A stretch of 64,000 nucleotides of DNA from Jiangella muralis. Its GTDB lineage: Bacteria > Actinomycetota > Actinomycetes > Jiangellales > Jiangellaceae. Each line of letters starts with the position of its first letter. Position 1 is the first letter of the stretch. The notes beneath the pieces were generated by a model, which saw nothing but the letters and a program-made list of their open reading frames with translations, was not told where the DNA came from and did no database searches. The translations under genes were made by a program, and so were the position numbers. Below are positions 35,291-44,749 of this stretch, piece after piece. The stretch covers positions 34,602 through 98,601 of the forward strand of contig NZ_LFXL01000037.1 of assembly GCF_001270745.1 (NCBI RefSeq), written 5' to 3'.

Positions 35291-37429
35291 TCATCGCATG
35301 GCCGCCAGCAAGGCATCGTCCAATCTGGGTGTGAGCGAGGCGACATAGGTGGCGGTCAGATGCGAGCCGCGCCGATAGAGCAGCACGTTTCCGATCACGG
35401 CGGGGCAGGTGTCGCCAGGGCAGATGTAGTCGTTCACGTCGACCGAGCTCACACCGTCGGCGTTCTCCAGCGCGGCCAGCTGAGCGGGCGCCCCGCCGCG
35501 CGCCGCACCCTCGTCGCGAGGGAACGCGCAGTCGCTCAGCTCGTCGCCGTGCTCGGCCACGCACTCCATGACGTCCGCCTCCGGGTTCGGATTGTCCACC
35601 AGGACGATGACCTGCCGGCCTGCCTCCTCCAGGCCTGCCCAGACCCGGCCGAGGTCCTCGACCATCGCATCGGTCTGCGCACCCCGCGACCCGTCGGGGC
35701 CGAGATAGGCCTGGGACGCCACCTGGGACGTGACGACGTAGTCGATCGACTCGCGGTCGCGCAGGCGCTCGTAGCGGGCCTCGTTGTACTCGGAGCAGTC
35801 CCGGTTCGCCTCGCCCTCGAACTCGATGTCGACGGTGGCGAGAGGGCAGGCGCTCTTGAGATAAGTGATGATGCGCCAGCCGTGCTCGTCGGCGATGCGC
35901 TGGAACGCCGTCAGCCACTGGTGCATCTTGGAGTCGCCCACCAGGGCCACCGTGACCTCGGCGTCGCCAGGCCCGTAACTGCAACCCTCGAGGTCGGTGC
36001 CCTCGATGTCGCTGATGCACAGCTCCCCGTCCAGGGCGGCGACGTCGTCGGGCGCGTCGAGAACGTCGGGGGACAGGAACTCGACGGAGTCCACCGGCCT
36101 GCCGTCAGGGTCATCGGCGGGGTCCTCGTCGAGCACCGCGGCGCCGGGTGCGTCGCCCGCGGTATGGACCGGCGCCTTGGGGACGGCCGTCGCGACGACC
36201 AGCGCGGCGGCTACGCCGATGGCCGTGCACCCGACGCCGAGAACCGCCGCCCAGCCGGGCAGGCGGACGAAGACCTTCGCCTCATGGATGGGCGCTTCCA
36301 CGATGCGGTGGGTCAGCCAGGCAGGCACGACGGAGAAGCCGACCACGGTGACGGCGATGGCCACGGGCAGGTCGCCGCCGTCGTCGCCCCACATGACCGC
36401 CGCGCCGATCAACAGCGGCCAGTGCCAGAGGTAGAGCGAGTAGGAGAGCGTGCCGATGTCACGCATGACCGAGGTGTCGAGCACCAGGTCGCTGACCGTC
36501 CGCCGGCCGATCGTGCCGGCAGCGATGACCGCCGCCGTGCCCAGGGTCGGCAGCAGTGCGGCGACACCGGGGAACGGCGTTGCCTCGTCGAACGTGACGA
36601 CAGCGAGGACGATGGCCGCCAACCCGGCGACGCCGAGTACGTGCGCCCACCCGGACGGAATCCGGGGGATGCGGTGGGCCAGGATCGCCAGAGCGCCGCC
36701 GATGGCCAGTTCCCACAGCCGCGTCGTCGAGACGAAGTAGGCCGGGCCGGGGCTGGTCTGGGTGAGAACGATCGACCAGATCAGTGAGGGGACGCCGATG
36801 GCCGCGATACCGGTCAGCATGGCCTTGGTGAGCGGCAGCCGGTATCGGCGCTGCAGCCACAGCACCAGCAGGATGATCAGTGGCCAGACGATGTAGAACT
36901 GCTCCTCGACCGCGAGCGACCAGAAGTGCTGGACGGGGCTCGGCGCGTCGTCGGTCGCCAGGTAGTTCACGGACTGGTCCGCGAGCCGCCAGTTCACGAC
37001 GTAGAGGGCGCTGGTCGCGATGTCCCAGGCCACCGACGACCACCGGGTCACCGGCAGCACGAGCAGCGTCATGACCCCGACGGCTGCCAGCACGACGGCC
37101 GTGGCCGGGAGCAACCGCCGGATCCGCCGCGCCCAGAACCGGCCGAGCTGGAGTCGGCCGGTCCGTCCGATCTCGCGGTCGATCAGCCCGGTGATGAGGA
37201 AGCCGGAGATCACGAAGAACACGTCGACGCCGACGAACCCGCCGGACATGAACGGCAGACCCGCGTGGAAGCCGAGGACGGACAGCACCGCGACCGCGCG
37301 CAGCCCTTGGATGTCGCCCCGGAAGCGCTGTCCTCCACCGGTGGGGCCGGACGCCGGACGTCGCGCGGGCACGCGGACCGTGGGCGGAGGCGGCACCGGG
37401 GGCACAGCGGTGGCGGACGGCTGTCGCAT
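35291..37429 (-). CDS. Acyltransferase-3/SGNH fusion, SGNH triad altered (copy 1)
   Basis: 712 residues. About 30 residues of Pro-rich cytoplasmic tail precede the acyltransferase-3 membrane domain, which begins FRGDIQGLRAVAVL, then FHAGLPFMSGGFVGVDVFFVISGFL, with about ten helices to residue 390. An extracellular SGNH-like domain starts with VALVGDSKMHQW (about residue 495). This OatA-type layout transfers acyl groups across the membrane onto surface polysaccharide or peptidoglycan. The SGNH nucleophile Ser is kept, but the DxxH block that reads RDPHHLSATY in the paralogue is RRGSHLTATY here: the catalytic Asp is Arg. Function of the outer domain is therefore doubtful. The downstream neighbour is MIP copy 1 on the same strand, 80 bp away. 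Confidence 0.85.
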   Translation of the reverse strand: MRQPSATAVPPVPPPPTVRVPARRPASGPTGGGQRFRGDIQGLRAVAVLSVLGFHAGLPFMSGGFVGVDVFFVISGFLITGLIDREIGRTGRLQLGRFWARRIRRLLPATAVVLAAVGVMTLLVLPVTRWSSVAWDIATSALYVVNWRLADQSVNYLATDDAPSPVQHFWSLAVEEQFYIVWPLIILLVLWLQRRYRLPLTKAMLTGIAAIGVPSLIWSIVLTQTSPGPAYFVSTTRLWELAIGGALAILAHRIPRIPSGWAHVLGVAGLAAIVLAVVTFDEATPFPGVAALLPTLGTAAVIAAGTIGRRTVSDLVLDTSVMRDIGTLSYSLYLWHWPLLIGAAVMWGDDGGDLPVAIAVTVVGFSVVPAWLTHRIVEAPIHEAKVFVRLPGWAAVLGVGCTAIGVAAALVVATAVPKAPVHTAGDAPGAAVLDEDPADDPDGRPVDSVEFLSPDVLDAPDDVAALDGELCISDIEGTDLEGCSYGPGDAEVTVALVGDSKMHQWLTAFQRIADEHGWRIITYLKSACPLATVDIEFEGEANRDCSEYNEARYERLRDRESIDYVVTSQVASQAYLGPDGSRGAQTDAMVEDLGRVWAGLEEAGRQVIVLVDNPNPEADVMECVAEHGDELSDCAFPRDEGAARGGAPAQLAALENADGVSSVDVNDYICPGDTCPAVIGNVLLYRRGSHLTATYVASLTPRLDDALLAAMR

Positions 37430-37578
37430 GTGTCTGATCGGGATCCCGGGTCGGCTGCGGCTACGTCTGCGGTCGCGCAGACCGCGTCAGTGTAAACGAG
37501 GCGGTCGCGCCGACCGGCGAGGTCAGCGAGTCATTGCTACCATTCTGGGCGCTCTGGCCAGGATTTCTGGAGAGCTGG

Positions 37579-37624
37579 GAATGCCGGTTTTGCGGCGGGT
37601 TTCGCCGTCGCCCAGCCGGCATTC
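37579..37624. promoter_or_regulatory. Inverted repeat in the leader of the synthetase-hydrolase gene
   Basis: GAATGCCGG (37579-37587) and CCGGCATTC (37616-37624) are exact inverted repeats in the 238-bp divergent promoter region. They lie 44 bp before the ATG at 37668. It could be a 5'-leader hairpin or a regulator site. The TACCAT around 37537-37542 is a possible -10 box for the plus-strand gene. Confidence 0.35.
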
Positions 37625-37667
37625 GTCCCGCGTCGTCACCGTGGACGGCGCGACCGGGGGGAGCACG

Positions 37668-40112
37668 ATGCCGACCGCTGTTGTTCGGTACCACAGACCG
37701 ATCGACCCGCTCGCGATGCTTGATCAGGGCGACGCGTCGCCGTTGCTGTACGCTCGCGGCTTCCTGATCACCCGGACGAGCGTTCCCGTTCCAGTTCCGC
37801 ACTGGAGACAGCTGCGGCTGGGAACCTGGTCGCTTTCCTATGATCCGCGCAACGTCCTGGTCACGGCTGCGGCCGGGGAGATCTGGGTGGCCGTCCTCGG
37901 CCGTGCGCTGGATCTCACCGACCTGGGCGCCGACCCGGAGGCGACTGCGCGGTCGCTGCTGGCGGCGCGCCTGGCCGGCCGGCCGCGGCTGCAGGATGCC
38001 GTCGACGATCTCGTCGGCCGCTTCGTCGTGATCGACGGCGACGGCGCCGAGACCTACCTGCAGACCGACGCCGCCGGCATGCGCAGCACGTTCGTCGCGG
38101 AGTCGCCGCTGCCCCTGGTCGTTGCCGGTCATGCCGCTCTCGCGGCCGAGGTCACCGGCGCCGAGCGTGGTCCGTTCGGCTCGGGCGGCTGGCTCGCCGA
38201 CCACCGGGCTTACTGCTTGCCCGGCCGGGCGACGCCCTATGCCGGTGTCGTACATCTGACGCCGAACACCGAACTCCACCTCGAGAAGCGGACCGTGCGG
38301 CGGGTGTTTCCCCGGGGCGAGCCGGTCCCGGTCACGGTGGACGACGCGGTCGGCGAGCTGCGCGAGTTGCTCCAGCACCAGCTGACGGAGTTGGCGCACC
38401 GTGGCCCGTTGATGACGTCGTTGACGGCGGGACTGGACAGCCGCACGACGCTGGCGCTGACCCGGCCGGTCCATGAGTCGGTGCGCTACTTCACCTACAG
38501 CCTGCGATACGGCGAGCACCTCGACAACACGGGCCACGCTCTGGACCTGACGACCGCGCGCGACCTCGCCGCGGGGCTGGGCCTCGACCACCAGGTCGTC
38601 ACGGTGGGACAGGCGATCGGCGACGGCGATCTGAAGCGGGTGCTCGAGCGCAACTCGACGAGAGCGCACAACCGGTCTCTGGCCGCCGCCTACGTGACCG
38701 AGCTCCCCGCGGACCGGCTGCACGTCCGGTCCAACCTGTTCGAGATCGGCCGTGCGTTCTATCGGGCGCAGAAGCCCGACCGTCCGGACCTCACCCCCGA
38801 GGTGATGGCGGCGATCCTCTGCCGCCGGCAGCCCGACGACCCAGCCGTCGTGGCGGAGTTCGCCGCCTTCCGCGACGTCACCGGATTGACCGAGTTCGCC
38901 GGCTACGACCCCTACGATCTCTTCTACTGGGAGCATCGGTCCGGTGTGTGGCTCTCCGCGGTCTATCTCGAGAGCGACATCGCCCACGACACCTTCACGA
39001 TCCTCAACTCCCGGCGGATCTACCGAACCCTGCTCGGCGTCCCCGCGGCCGCCCGCGTCCGTGGCGACGTCTACCACGGTCTCATCCGCGCCGCGTGGCC
39101 AGAGGTCCTCGAGTGGCCCCTCAACGGGCGCACGCGGCGTCCCGGCCAGTCGGCCGTGCCGGCCGTTCCTGCCCGGCCGGACGTGGCGGTGGCCCCGGCT
39201 GGTCCGGCCGTCGAGGCCGGCCCGTTCGACCGGCGTCACCGGCTGCCGATCCACGAGCACGCCGATCTCGCGGAGCTCGCCGTTCCGGCCGGAACGAGCC
39301 GGCATCGCTTCGCGCTCGCAGCCAACGACGAACGTGGCGACCGGCCCGACGGCACCGCGGCGCCCCTCGAGCTGGACGCCATGCTGGACGCGCGCGACAG
39401 CGAGAACCTCGTGGTCGTGTTCCACGGCGCCACCGACCGGAGCAAGTACGAGTACCCGCGGTTCGAATGGCAGTCGACGCTCGCCGAGCTCGACGCGTCC
39501 GTCCTCTACCTCGCCGACCCCATCCTGACCCTCGACGCGGAGATCACCCTCGGCTGGTATGCCGGTACCGCAGCGGTCGACGTCAGCCGCTACTGCGCCG
39601 AGCTGACGCGGCAGGTCGCGACGCGGTTGGCGGCCCGGCGCGTGATCATGACCGGGACGTCGGGCGGCGGCTTCGCAGCGCTCGCCGCCTCCCTGCGCGT
39701 TCCCGGGTCCGTCGCGGTTCCGTTCGCGCCGCAGACCAGCGTCACGCGCTACTACCAGAAGCACGTGGCGAAGTACCTGGCCCTGGCCTTCCCCGGCCAC
39801 GACCCCCGCACGGTGGCGGCGACGTTCGCCGACCGGCTCGACCTGACCGAGCACTACGCCAAAGCGACGGACAACTACGTGTACTACGTGCAGAACCTGC
39901 GCGACCCGTTCCACATCCGCGATCACCTGATCCCGTGGGCCGCGGCGGCCGGTGTCACGGAGGCGGGCGGGCGGTCGGCGGACGGGTCTCGGGTCGTCGT
40001 GCTCGAGGACCTGCGCGAGGGGCACGGTCCGCCTCCGCGCCCCCAGTTCCTCGAGCACGTGCGGAAGGCTACGGAGTTCCTGACACAGCAGCTGGTCGGT
40101 CGAACCAGCTGA
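37668..40112 (+). CDS. Asparagine-synthetase-like domain fused to an alpha/beta-hydrolase
   Basis: 814 residues; ATG 37668 after GGGGGGAG. The first 500 residues follow asparagine-synthetase B architecture. The N-terminal Ntn-like domain lacks a catalytic Cys2 (it starts MPTAVVR). The ATP-pyrophosphatase domain has PLMTSLTAGLDSRTTLAL (about residue 250), standing in for the SGGLDS P-loop motif. After a Pro/Ala linker (about 500-540) comes a second domain, VVVFHGATDRSKYEY ... VIMTGTSGGGFAALA (about 583-670), with a GxSxG nucleophile elbow of alpha/beta-hydrolases. The front part would adenylate a carboxylate to form an amide or ester; the back part may hydrolyse or transfer acyl groups. The context is glycan assembly. 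The 3' end overlaps the convergent transferase by 44 bp. Confidence 0.75.
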   Translation: MPTAVVRYHRPIDPLAMLDQGDASPLLYARGFLITRTSVPVPVPHWRQLRLGTWSLSYDPRNVLVTAAAGEIWVAVLGRALDLTDLGADPEATARSLLAARLAGRPRLQDAVDDLVGRFVVIDGDGAETYLQTDAAGMRSTFVAESPLPLVVAGHAALAAEVTGAERGPFGSGGWLADHRAYCLPGRATPYAGVVHLTPNTELHLEKRTVRRVFPRGEPVPVTVDDAVGELRELLQHQLTELAHRGPLMTSLTAGLDSRTTLALTRPVHESVRYFTYSLRYGEHLDNTGHALDLTTARDLAAGLGLDHQVVTVGQAIGDGDLKRVLERNSTRAHNRSLAAAYVTELPADRLHVRSNLFEIGRAFYRAQKPDRPDLTPEVMAAILCRRQPDDPAVVAEFAAFRDVTGLTEFAGYDPYDLFYWEHRSGVWLSAVYLESDIAHDTFTILNSRRIYRTLLGVPAAARVRGDVYHGLIRAAWPEVLEWPLNGRTRRPGQSAVPAVPARPDVAVAPAGPAVEAGPFDRRHRLPIHEHADLAELAVPAGTSRHRFALAANDERGDRPDGTAAPLELDAMLDARDSENLVVVFHGATDRSKYEYPRFEWQSTLAELDASVLYLADPILTLDAEITLGWYAGTAAVDVSRYCAELTRQVATRLAARRVIMTGTSGGGFAALAASLRVPGSVAVPFAPQTSVTRYYQKHVAKYLALAFPGHDPRTVAATFADRLDLTEHYAKATDNYVYYVQNLRDPFHIRDHLIPWAAAAGVTEAGGRSADGSRVVVLEDLREGHGPPPRPQFLEHVRKATEFLTQQLVGRTS

Positions 40113-42042
40113 CCGGCAGCGTCGCCGGGGTCGTCGGCGCGGAGCCGATGACCCCGGGTGGTGGTGCGAACCCGGGCCACTGCTGGACGTCGCCGCGTAG
40201 GAAGTACTCCACGCCGGGGTCCCAGGTGTGGCCCTGCGCCGCGCGGAAGACCACGATCCCGAGGCCGTGCGTGCGGTAGATGGACCCGCCCGACTGGGTG
40301 ACCGCGTGCGCCAGCGCGGTGTCGACAGCACGGTGCAGCGGCCGCCATCCGCCGACGCCGCGCAGCGTGTGCACGGGCATCAGCAGGGTCGCGCCCGGCA
40401 CGCGGTTCGTGTACCGGTGACCGCTGGTCCGATGCCGCCGAACCGTGAGGTCGAGTGCCTCGAGGTAGAGGAACTCGGCACCGGAACCGACGAGGTCGGC
40501 GCGGGAATACTCGGCGGCATGGACGAGATCGGTGAGGTGGTGCTCGCTGTACCAGTCGTCGTCGTCCATCTTGGCGATCAGCTCGCCGGAGGCGAGGTCG
40601 CAGAGATCGTTCAGCATGTCGCCGAAGGTGCGGCTGGCGGGCACCTCGGTGATCACCAGTGGCCGGTCGTAGGCCGTCTCCAGATCGCGGACGCTCGGGT
40701 GCGAGCGCTCGAGGCCGTGCAGGCCGAGTACGAGTTCGACCTCTGGCCAGGTCTGCCGACGCACCTGTTCTGCGATGCGCGCCAGCAGCTCCGGACGCCT
40801 CGTCGGCAGGATCACCGACACCGTGGCGGTCGGACGGGACCAGCGCCCGAGCTGCCGCGCGACCGCGCCCCAGCGCTGCCGCGTCCCGTGCCGGGCGAAC
40901 GCCAGCCGGCGGATCGACATGGCGTAGGCCTCACGGCGCACCGGATCGGCGAGCACCCGTGGGGTCACTGCCGCGATCTCGTCCGCGAGCGGCTCGCCGA
41001 GCAGCCGGCGGACGGTGTCACCCAGGCCCGTGGTCACGACGGGCAGGGCGGCCGCGGCCGCCTGGGCCAGGAAGGCGGCGTGCTGGACGGGCCCCTGGTG
41101 CGCATGAGGATCGTCGTGCACGGCCCGGTAGGTCCGGAGCTGGTCGACGACCCGCTCGCTCAGGCCGGACCAGTCGTCGAACTGCGCGCTGCTCCACTCG
41201 CCTGGACCGCCGAAGGCGAGGTGGTTCACCTCACAGCCGCCCAGCCGCCGCAAACGGACCTCGTCGGTCCCCGCGTCTGGTCGGAACCCGACCGGACGCA
41301 GGGTGTCGGTGTCGACCGGCGGCAACAGACCGGGCTGCTGGGCATGCGCGACGAACGCCTCCAGGGTGTCCCGCGGGGCGTCGACCAGGTCACGCCAGGA
41401 CGGCCGCCGCGCCGGTTCGCCGACGGCGAGCACGGCAGGTGTGCCGGCGGCGGCCGCGTCGCCACCGGTGGCGAGGACGACGTCCACGGAGAACGCGCCG
41501 TCGGGCAGGGCCGGCGATCCGGCGGCGAACCGCACGGCCGACGGATCGCCGCAGACCCACGGCAGCGCCGCGGCGGCGTCGTGCTCGATGCCGACCCGAA
41601 GACCGGTGGCCGGACGCTGGAAGGCCGATGATCCGCCTTCGAGCATCGCGGCCAGGGGGTCGGCGAGTGGCAGCACGCCGCGGAATCGGACGGCGAAGCG
41701 GGTGTGGGGAACCGGCTCCTCGACGATGTCCTGCTGGGCCGTGACGACGGCGCGAATGCCGACCGATCCGTGCGGGAGCCGGACCAGCCCACGCTTGGGC
41801 AGCCCGCCGACGACGAGTTCGAACACCTTGCTCTCGTAGGGCAGCACGACGAGTTGCGGCAGCATGGCGCGCAGGACGGACACGGAGTCGGCCACGAGCA
41901 GGATTCGGCTCCATGGCGCGTCACAGCGCTTGATCTCTCCGGCAAACAACTCGGAGAAGCCGATCACGGTGTCGCAATCGCGTCCGGAGGCGTGATTTAT
42001 GAGCGCGTCATCGCTCGTGATGAGCAGTCCCAATGTAGCCAA
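40069..42042 (-). CDS. Glycosyltransferase with C-terminal GT2 domain (module copy 2)
   Basis: 657 residues from TTG 42042; no better in-frame start is present. The N-terminal 400 residues are a divergent all-purpose region (VIGFSELFAGEIKRCD, DTLRPVGFRPD). The GT2 catalytic domain follows: ATVSVILPTRRPELL (about residue 405), VRRQTWPEVELVLGLHG, and the metal-binding IAKMDDDDWYSEHHLTDLV (about residue 490), then NRVPGATLLMPVHTL and a C-terminal tail. The Asp cluster is complete, unlike the shortened paralogue at 18335-19504. Divergent from the GT2 at 42132 across 89 bp. The 3' end overlaps the synthetase-hydrolase gene by 44 bp on the opposite strand. Confidence 0.82.
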   Translation of the reverse strand: MATLGLLITSDDALINHASGRDCDTVIGFSELFAGEIKRCDAPWSRILLVADSVSVLRAMLPQLVVLPYESKVFELVVGGLPKRGLVRLPHGSVGIRAVVTAQQDIVEEPVPHTRFAVRFRGVLPLADPLAAMLEGGSSAFQRPATGLRVGIEHDAAAALPWVCGDPSAVRFAAGSPALPDGAFSVDVVLATGGDAAAAGTPAVLAVGEPARRPSWRDLVDAPRDTLEAFVAHAQQPGLLPPVDTDTLRPVGFRPDAGTDEVRLRRLGGCEVNHLAFGGPGEWSSAQFDDWSGLSERVVDQLRTYRAVHDDPHAHQGPVQHAAFLAQAAAAALPVVTTGLGDTVRRLLGEPLADEIAAVTPRVLADPVRREAYAMSIRRLAFARHGTRQRWGAVARQLGRWSRPTATVSVILPTRRPELLARIAEQVRRQTWPEVELVLGLHGLERSHPSVRDLETAYDRPLVITEVPASRTFGDMLNDLCDLASGELIAKMDDDDWYSEHHLTDLVHAAEYSRADLVGSGAEFLYLEALDLTVRRHRTSGHRYTNRVPGATLLMPVHTLRGVGGWRPLHRAVDTALAHAVTQSGGSIYRTHGLGIVVFRAAQGHTWDPGVEYFLRGDVQQWPGFAPPPGVIGSAPTTPATLPVSWFDRPAAVSGTP

Positions 42043-42131
42043 GCTCGTGTCCGCCCTTTCGGAGTCGTGGCGACGATACCCGAGGCTTGTCGCTAGAGTC
42101 TGGCATCGTTCTCGAGTCCAAGGAGTCTCAC

Positions 42132-43550
42132 ATGGTCATGACCGCTCGTCGCGCCGCCGCGGTGCGCAACGACTGGCGCAGCCTGACGCCGCGGCCCGTC
42201 GGCGAGCCAGCCGTCGACGGTGTGTCGGTCACAGTGGTCATTCCGGCGCATGACTGCCAGCCCGAGCTGGAGCTCGCGCTCGCGGCGCTCGATGAGCAGA
42301 GCCATCCGAACGACCTCCTGGACATCGTGGTGGTGGACGACCGCTCCCAGCCGCCGCTGGTCCTGCCCGGCGACCTGCGTGTGCCCGCGCGCGTCATCCG
42401 GGTCGAAGGCGGTGGTCACGGCTCCGGGAACGCCCGTGACGTGGGCGCACGTGTTGCGACCGGCGACGTGCTGCTCTTCCTCGACGCCGACATCATCGCC
42501 GATCGCCACCATGTCGAGGCGCACGCACGCTGGCACGAGCTGATCGACGACGCCGTCGTCCTCGGGTTCCGCGACTTCGTCGACGTCGAAGGCGTCACGC
42601 CCGCTCAGGTCCGGGAAGCCGTAGCCGGCGACGGGGTGACGCGCGCCGTGGCGGGCCGGGCCATGGAGCCGCATTCCTGGATCGAGCAGCTGCTGGCCAA
42701 GACCGACGACCTCGTCCAGGACCGCGAGGACCTCTGGCGGGCCGTCGTCGGCGCCAGCGTTTCGACCCGGCGGTCGTTCTACGACGAGATGGGCGGCTTC
42801 CCGCACTTCCCGCGCCGTGGCATCGTCGACACCGAGTTCGGTTATCGCTGCTTCACCGCTGGGGGTGTGGTCATACCCGAGCGCGCGGCTTACAGCCTGC
42901 ACCAGGGGCAGCGGTCGTTCGCCAGCCGAGGCGACGAGATCGCCCGGCTGCGTGCGCCGCTGATCGCCAACCACATCGCGCATCCGCGGTATCGCCCGTC
43001 GGTTCGGGGCAGGCAATGGGCTGTTCCCTATCTCCATGTGATCGTTCCCGCGGGGTCGGCGGACTTCGTGACCGCCCAACGGACCGTTGATGATCTTCTG
43101 GCCAATGACTACGACGACTTGACCATCAGTGTCGTGGGTGTGGCCGACCACCCGGAATGGGACCTGCTGGTCGACTACTGGGAGCGCGACGGCCGGGTGA
43201 AGCTGATGCACGAGGCGCCGCGGACCGGGTTTCCGAGCCCTGCGACGATGCTGGTCCCGGTCGGCGCCAGGTTCGCCTCGGACGCCGTCGGCCGCATGGT
43301 CACCAAGCTGCGTGCCTGGACCCACGGACTGCTCAGCGTGAGCGTCACCGGCATGGACACGCCCGTCGAGCTCTGGGCCACCCGCGCACTGAGCCGGAGC
43401 CTGCGCGCGGCCGATGCGGGCTCGCTCCGCGACACCGCGCGAAGCCTGTTCGGTGAGGCGTGGTCGGCCGGATCAGATCACGGGGTGGGTGTCGACGCCG
43501 GAGCCTCGGACGTGGAGCGGAACGGAAGGCGTCGTCAGCCGGGCCGGTAG
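42132..43550 (+). CDS. Family 2 glycosyltransferase (module copy 2)
   Basis: 472 residues; ATG 42132 follows AAGGAG. GT2 features: VTVVIPAHDCQPELELAL, VVVDDRSQPPL, GHGSGNARDVGARVATGDVL, and LLFLDADIIADRHHVEAHARWH with the DxD metal site. RRGIVDTEFGYRCFTAGG follows, and then a second Rossmann-like C-terminal part. Full-length paralogue of 19584-20999. The last 16 bp overlap the convergent methyltransferase. TAGAGT near 42095 may be its -10 box. Probably extends or branches the same type of polymer as its paralogue with a different sugar, since the acceptor-side region differs. Confidence 0.88.
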   Translation: MVMTARRAAAVRNDWRSLTPRPVGEPAVDGVSVTVVIPAHDCQPELELALAALDEQSHPNDLLDIVVVDDRSQPPLVLPGDLRVPARVIRVEGGGHGSGNARDVGARVATGDVLLFLDADIIADRHHVEAHARWHELIDDAVVLGFRDFVDVEGVTPAQVREAVAGDGVTRAVAGRAMEPHSWIEQLLAKTDDLVQDREDLWRAVVGASVSTRRSFYDEMGGFPHFPRRGIVDTEFGYRCFTAGGVVIPERAAYSLHQGQRSFASRGDEIARLRAPLIANHIAHPRYRPSVRGRQWAVPYLHVIVPAGSADFVTAQRTVDDLLANDYDDLTISVVGVADHPEWDLLVDYWERDGRVKLMHEAPRTGFPSPATMLVPVGARFASDAVGRMVTKLRAWTHGLLSVSVTGMDTPVELWATRALSRSLRAADAGSLRDTARSLFGEAWSAGSDHGVGVDAGASDVERNGRRRQPGR

Positions 43551-44749
43551 GTCAGCAGCGCCGACCGGTCGGTCTCGGAGCCCTCACGGACCAGCCCGGG
43601 CGTCTCGGCCAGCCAGGCGTCAGCGGCCTCCTGTTCCTCGGGCCGGTCGACGTCGTCGAGCACGATGCGCGCGCCCGGCGCGAGCCGGGTGCCGAGCAGC
43701 GGCAGCGCTGGGTAGCGTGCCCGCGGCCCGCTGGCGCGCGGCGGGCCGTCGACCAGCAGCAGCTCGATGTCCTTCAGATCCTGGACTGCGGTGGGGTCGT
43801 ACCAGGTGAACGTCTCGCCGTTCACCTCGACCTCGCTCAGCGGCGCGTGCCGGACCTCCGCCACGCCGCTGAGCCCGTGCTCCTCCAGCGTCCGCCGGGT
43901 CTGCTCGGCGTAACGTTCGTCGTGCTCGAGTGACACGAGTCGCCCGCCGCCCAGCGACTCCAGCGCGTAGGCCAGCCAGACCGTCGACGCCCCGCTACCG
44001 CACTCCACCACCATGGCGGGACGAGTCTGGTCGACCAGCCGCACCAGACGGAACAGCGTCGTGGGCTCCATGGCCCAGCCGCCCGTCGGAGGCAGTGGCG
44101 CCCGGGCATCGATGCGCTTGTCCAGCTGCATCAGTGCCTGGATCTGGCGGACCGGCTCGTAGCCCAGCTTGTCGACGCGCTCGCGCAGGCTGATGAGCCG
44201 GCGCTTCTCGCCCTGGGCCAGCTCCTCCTGCCCAGCCAGCAGATCACGGCGGGCGCCGTCGACCCGCTTCTTGGTGCTGGCCACATCCTCCCGGATGCCG
44301 CTCACGCCGTCGCCGAGCGAGGTGAGCGTGCTCCCGATGCCCCCGACGTGACCGACGAGCTCGACGTGGCGTTCTGCGGCGGCCAGGCGCTCCTGGGCGA
44401 TGCCCGTGAGGACGCGGTCGCCCGCGGTCTGGAGCCGGCCCACCGTCGACCGGACCTCGCCCGTGACGGCGTCGAGGGTGCGGCGGCCGGATGCCTCGAC
44501 GTCCGCGGGGAGACCACGCAGACGGTCGATCTTGCGCGCCGTGGCCAGGTCACGCTGGGCCATCTGCTTCAGTCGCTTCGCCATCTCGCCCTGGCGGCGG
44601 CGGATGTCGAGGAGAACGACGACCAGGACAGCCAGGAGCAGGCCGAGCGCGGCAATGGCGAGATCCGCCTGCCCGACGACGCCGAGGACGGCGGTCGCGA
44701 GGCCGAGGGCAGCGGCGACAAGACCCGCCACGAGCTGCCGAGTAGTCAT
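43535..44749 (-). CDS. Membrane-anchored class I methyltransferase (module copy 2)
   Basis: 404 residues from ATG 44749 (MTTRQLVAGLVAA); a TTG at 44770 directly behind AAGGAAGG is an alternative. Two membrane helices (about 6-27 and 32-53) are followed by a long coiled coil (about 57-250, ending in AQGEKRRLISLRERVDKLGY). The methyltransferase domain has VVECGSGASTVWLAYA, LVSLEHDERYAEQTRRTL, IELLLVDGPPRA and ARYPALPLLGTRLAPGARIVLDD. The coiled coil is much longer than in the 21427-22473 paralogue, so it may act as a molecular ruler or oligomerisation stalk. Probably methylates the growing glycan at the membrane. Confidence 0.82.
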   Translation of the reverse strand: MTTRQLVAGLVAAALGLATAVLGVVGQADLAIAALGLLLAVLVVVLLDIRRRQGEMAKRLKQMAQRDLATARKIDRLRGLPADVEASGRRTLDAVTGEVRSTVGRLQTAGDRVLTGIAQERLAAAERHVELVGHVGGIGSTLTSLGDGVSGIREDVASTKKRVDGARRDLLAGQEELAQGEKRRLISLRERVDKLGYEPVRQIQALMQLDKRIDARAPLPPTGGWAMEPTTLFRLVRLVDQTRPAMVVECGSGASTVWLAYALESLGGGRLVSLEHDERYAEQTRRTLEEHGLSGVAEVRHAPLSEVEVNGETFTWYDPTAVQDLKDIELLLVDGPPRASGPRARYPALPLLGTRLAPGARIVLDDVDRPEEQEAADAWLAETPGLVREGSETDRSALLTYRPG

